Source: Hyphomicrobiales bacterium (GTDB lineage: Bacteria; Pseudomonadota; Alphaproteobacteria; Rhizobiales; Rhizobiaceae). Taken from it: DNA of 64,000 nucleotides. This document shows, piece after piece, positions 63,371 to 64,000 of the stretch; position 1 is the stretch's first letter, and each line of letters opens with the position of its first letter. Both the position numbers and the translations under genes were made by a program. Below the pieces are notes generated by a model that was not told the origin of the DNA, ran no database searches, and saw only the letters and a program-made list of their open reading frames with translations. The stretch covers positions 186,001 through 250,000 of the forward strand of contig UCGV01000002.1 of assembly GCA_900471925.1 (NCBI GenBank), read 5' to 3'.

Positions 63371-64000
63371 ATGTCAGAGACCGATTTCACCATCCGCGAA
63401 CTCAGGCGGCGCTTCGCCGATAAAACACTTTCACCGCTCGAATATTGGCTTGCCCTCGAAAAGCATATCGATGCCTGGGAGCCCTCGATTGCGGCCCTCT
63501 ATCTCTACGATCCGCAAGCAGCCCGCGAGCAGGCAAAGGCATCCGGCGAACGCTGGATGAAGGGCGAAACGCTCGGCGCGCTCGACGGCATTCCCGTTAC
63601 CCTCAAAGAACTGATCGCGACCAAGGGCCAACCCGTGCCGCTCGGCACGAAGGCAGTCGAACTGAAGCCGGCAGACGCGGATGCGCCGGCGGCGGCAAGG
63701 TTGCGTGAGGATGGTGCCGTCATCTTCGCCAAGACCACCTGCCCCGATTACGGCATGCTGTCGTCAGGTCTTTCCAGCTTCCATCACCTGAGCCGCAATC
63801 CATGGGACATTGGCCAGAACCCCGGCGGTTCCAGCGCCGGCGCCTCTGCGGCGGCGGCCGCCGGCTACGGGCCATTGCATGTCGGTACCGACATCGGCGG
63901 CTCCGTGCGGCTGCCGGCGGGCTGGACGGGCGTCTTCGGCTTCAAGCCCAGCCATGGGCGTATTCCGGTCGATCCCTATTATGTCGGGCGCTGCGCCGGG
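63371..64000 (+). CDS. Amidase-signature family hydrolase, 5' part
   Basis: The frame is open from ATG 63371 to the window end, giving 210 residues of a protein that is usually 450-500 long. The Ser-cisSer-Lys triad is in place: K79 in PVTLKELIATKG, the GGSS pair at about 152-155 and S178 in GTDIGGSVRLPA. It would hydrolyse an amide bond of the solute imported by the preceding transporter. The start lies 36 bp after the permease stop, so it is the same operon. Confidence 0.92.
   Translation, partial: MSETDFTIRELRRRFADKTLSPLEYWLALEKHIDAWEPSIAALYLYDPQAAREQAKASGERWMKGETLGALDGIPVTLKELIATKGQPVPLGTKAVELKPADADAPAAARLREDGAVIFAKTTCPDYGMLSSGLSSFHHLSRNPWDIGQNPGGSSAGASAAAAAGYGPLHVGTDIGGSVRLPAGWTGVFGFKPSHGRIPVDPYYVGRCAG

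Overview
The window looks like chromosomal DNA of an alphaproteobacterium of the order Rhizobiales, most likely the family Rhizobiaceae (Rhizobium/Agrobacterium type). It is GC-rich and densely coded. Supporting signs are an Irr-type palindrome in front of an mbfA-like gene, a TTAA-N7-TTAA CtrA box, a BA14K-family protein, a 134-residue L20, and many rhizobial paralogue families. No rRNA, CRISPR array, transposase, integrase or phage gene was seen. One tRNA, Leu(CAG), is present.

Layout. 1-9.6 kb: the end of a ParA-like gene, a LigT-like 2H protein, a metal-dependent deacylase, a two-gene phosphonate module (FAD oxidase plus phosphonoacetaldehyde hydrolase), small housekeeping enzymes (ArsC-like, YbaK, M29 aminopeptidase, quinone reductase) and xseA. 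9.6-13 kb: a putative lipid-linked glycan-decoration set (GT-C membrane enzyme, polyprenyl-phosphate GT2, GtrA). 13-17.3 kb: oxidoreductases and small stress-type proteins. 17.3-22.5 kb, minus strand: the translation block infC-rpmI-rplT-pheS-pheT. infC starts with a rare ATT codon, and pheS has a candidate terminator/antiterminator leader. 22.6-35.4 kb: hydrolases, a transglutaminase-like secreted protein, mbfA, a truncated globin, a DMT exporter, recX, an acetylpolyamine amidohydrolase, tenA, lepA, a GH25 lipoprotein and tRNA-Leu.

36-47.2 kb is a surface-glycan cluster, mostly on the minus strand. Gmd, a GDP-fucose-synthase-like reductase and a DegT-fold protein with His in place of the PLP lysine (the ColD signature) point to 6-deoxy and 3,6-dideoxy GDP-hexoses such as L-colitose. 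A second part holds a zinc-finger sugar methyltransferase, a UXS-like epimerase, a Gfo/Idh dehydrogenase and glycosyltransferases of unknown linkage. 47.3-52.9 kb is an exopolysaccharide assembly group: a Wzz/GumC-like co-polymerase divergent from GH5 endoglucanase, a Wzy-like polymerase and an ExoZ-like acyltransferase.

53-64 kb: purU; a 975-residue kinase/M23-like/class III aminotransferase fusion; a small unknown protein; and a plus-strand catabolic group of P1 peptidase, LysR regulator, peptide-type ABC transporter (binding protein and two permeases) and an amidase that runs off the window. The most interesting items are the ColD-containing glycan cluster, the kinase-aminotransferase fusion, the PhnW-less phosphonate module, and several RNA-level control elements (pheS leader, infC ATT start, rpmI leader, start-stop codon pair before the LigT-like gene).
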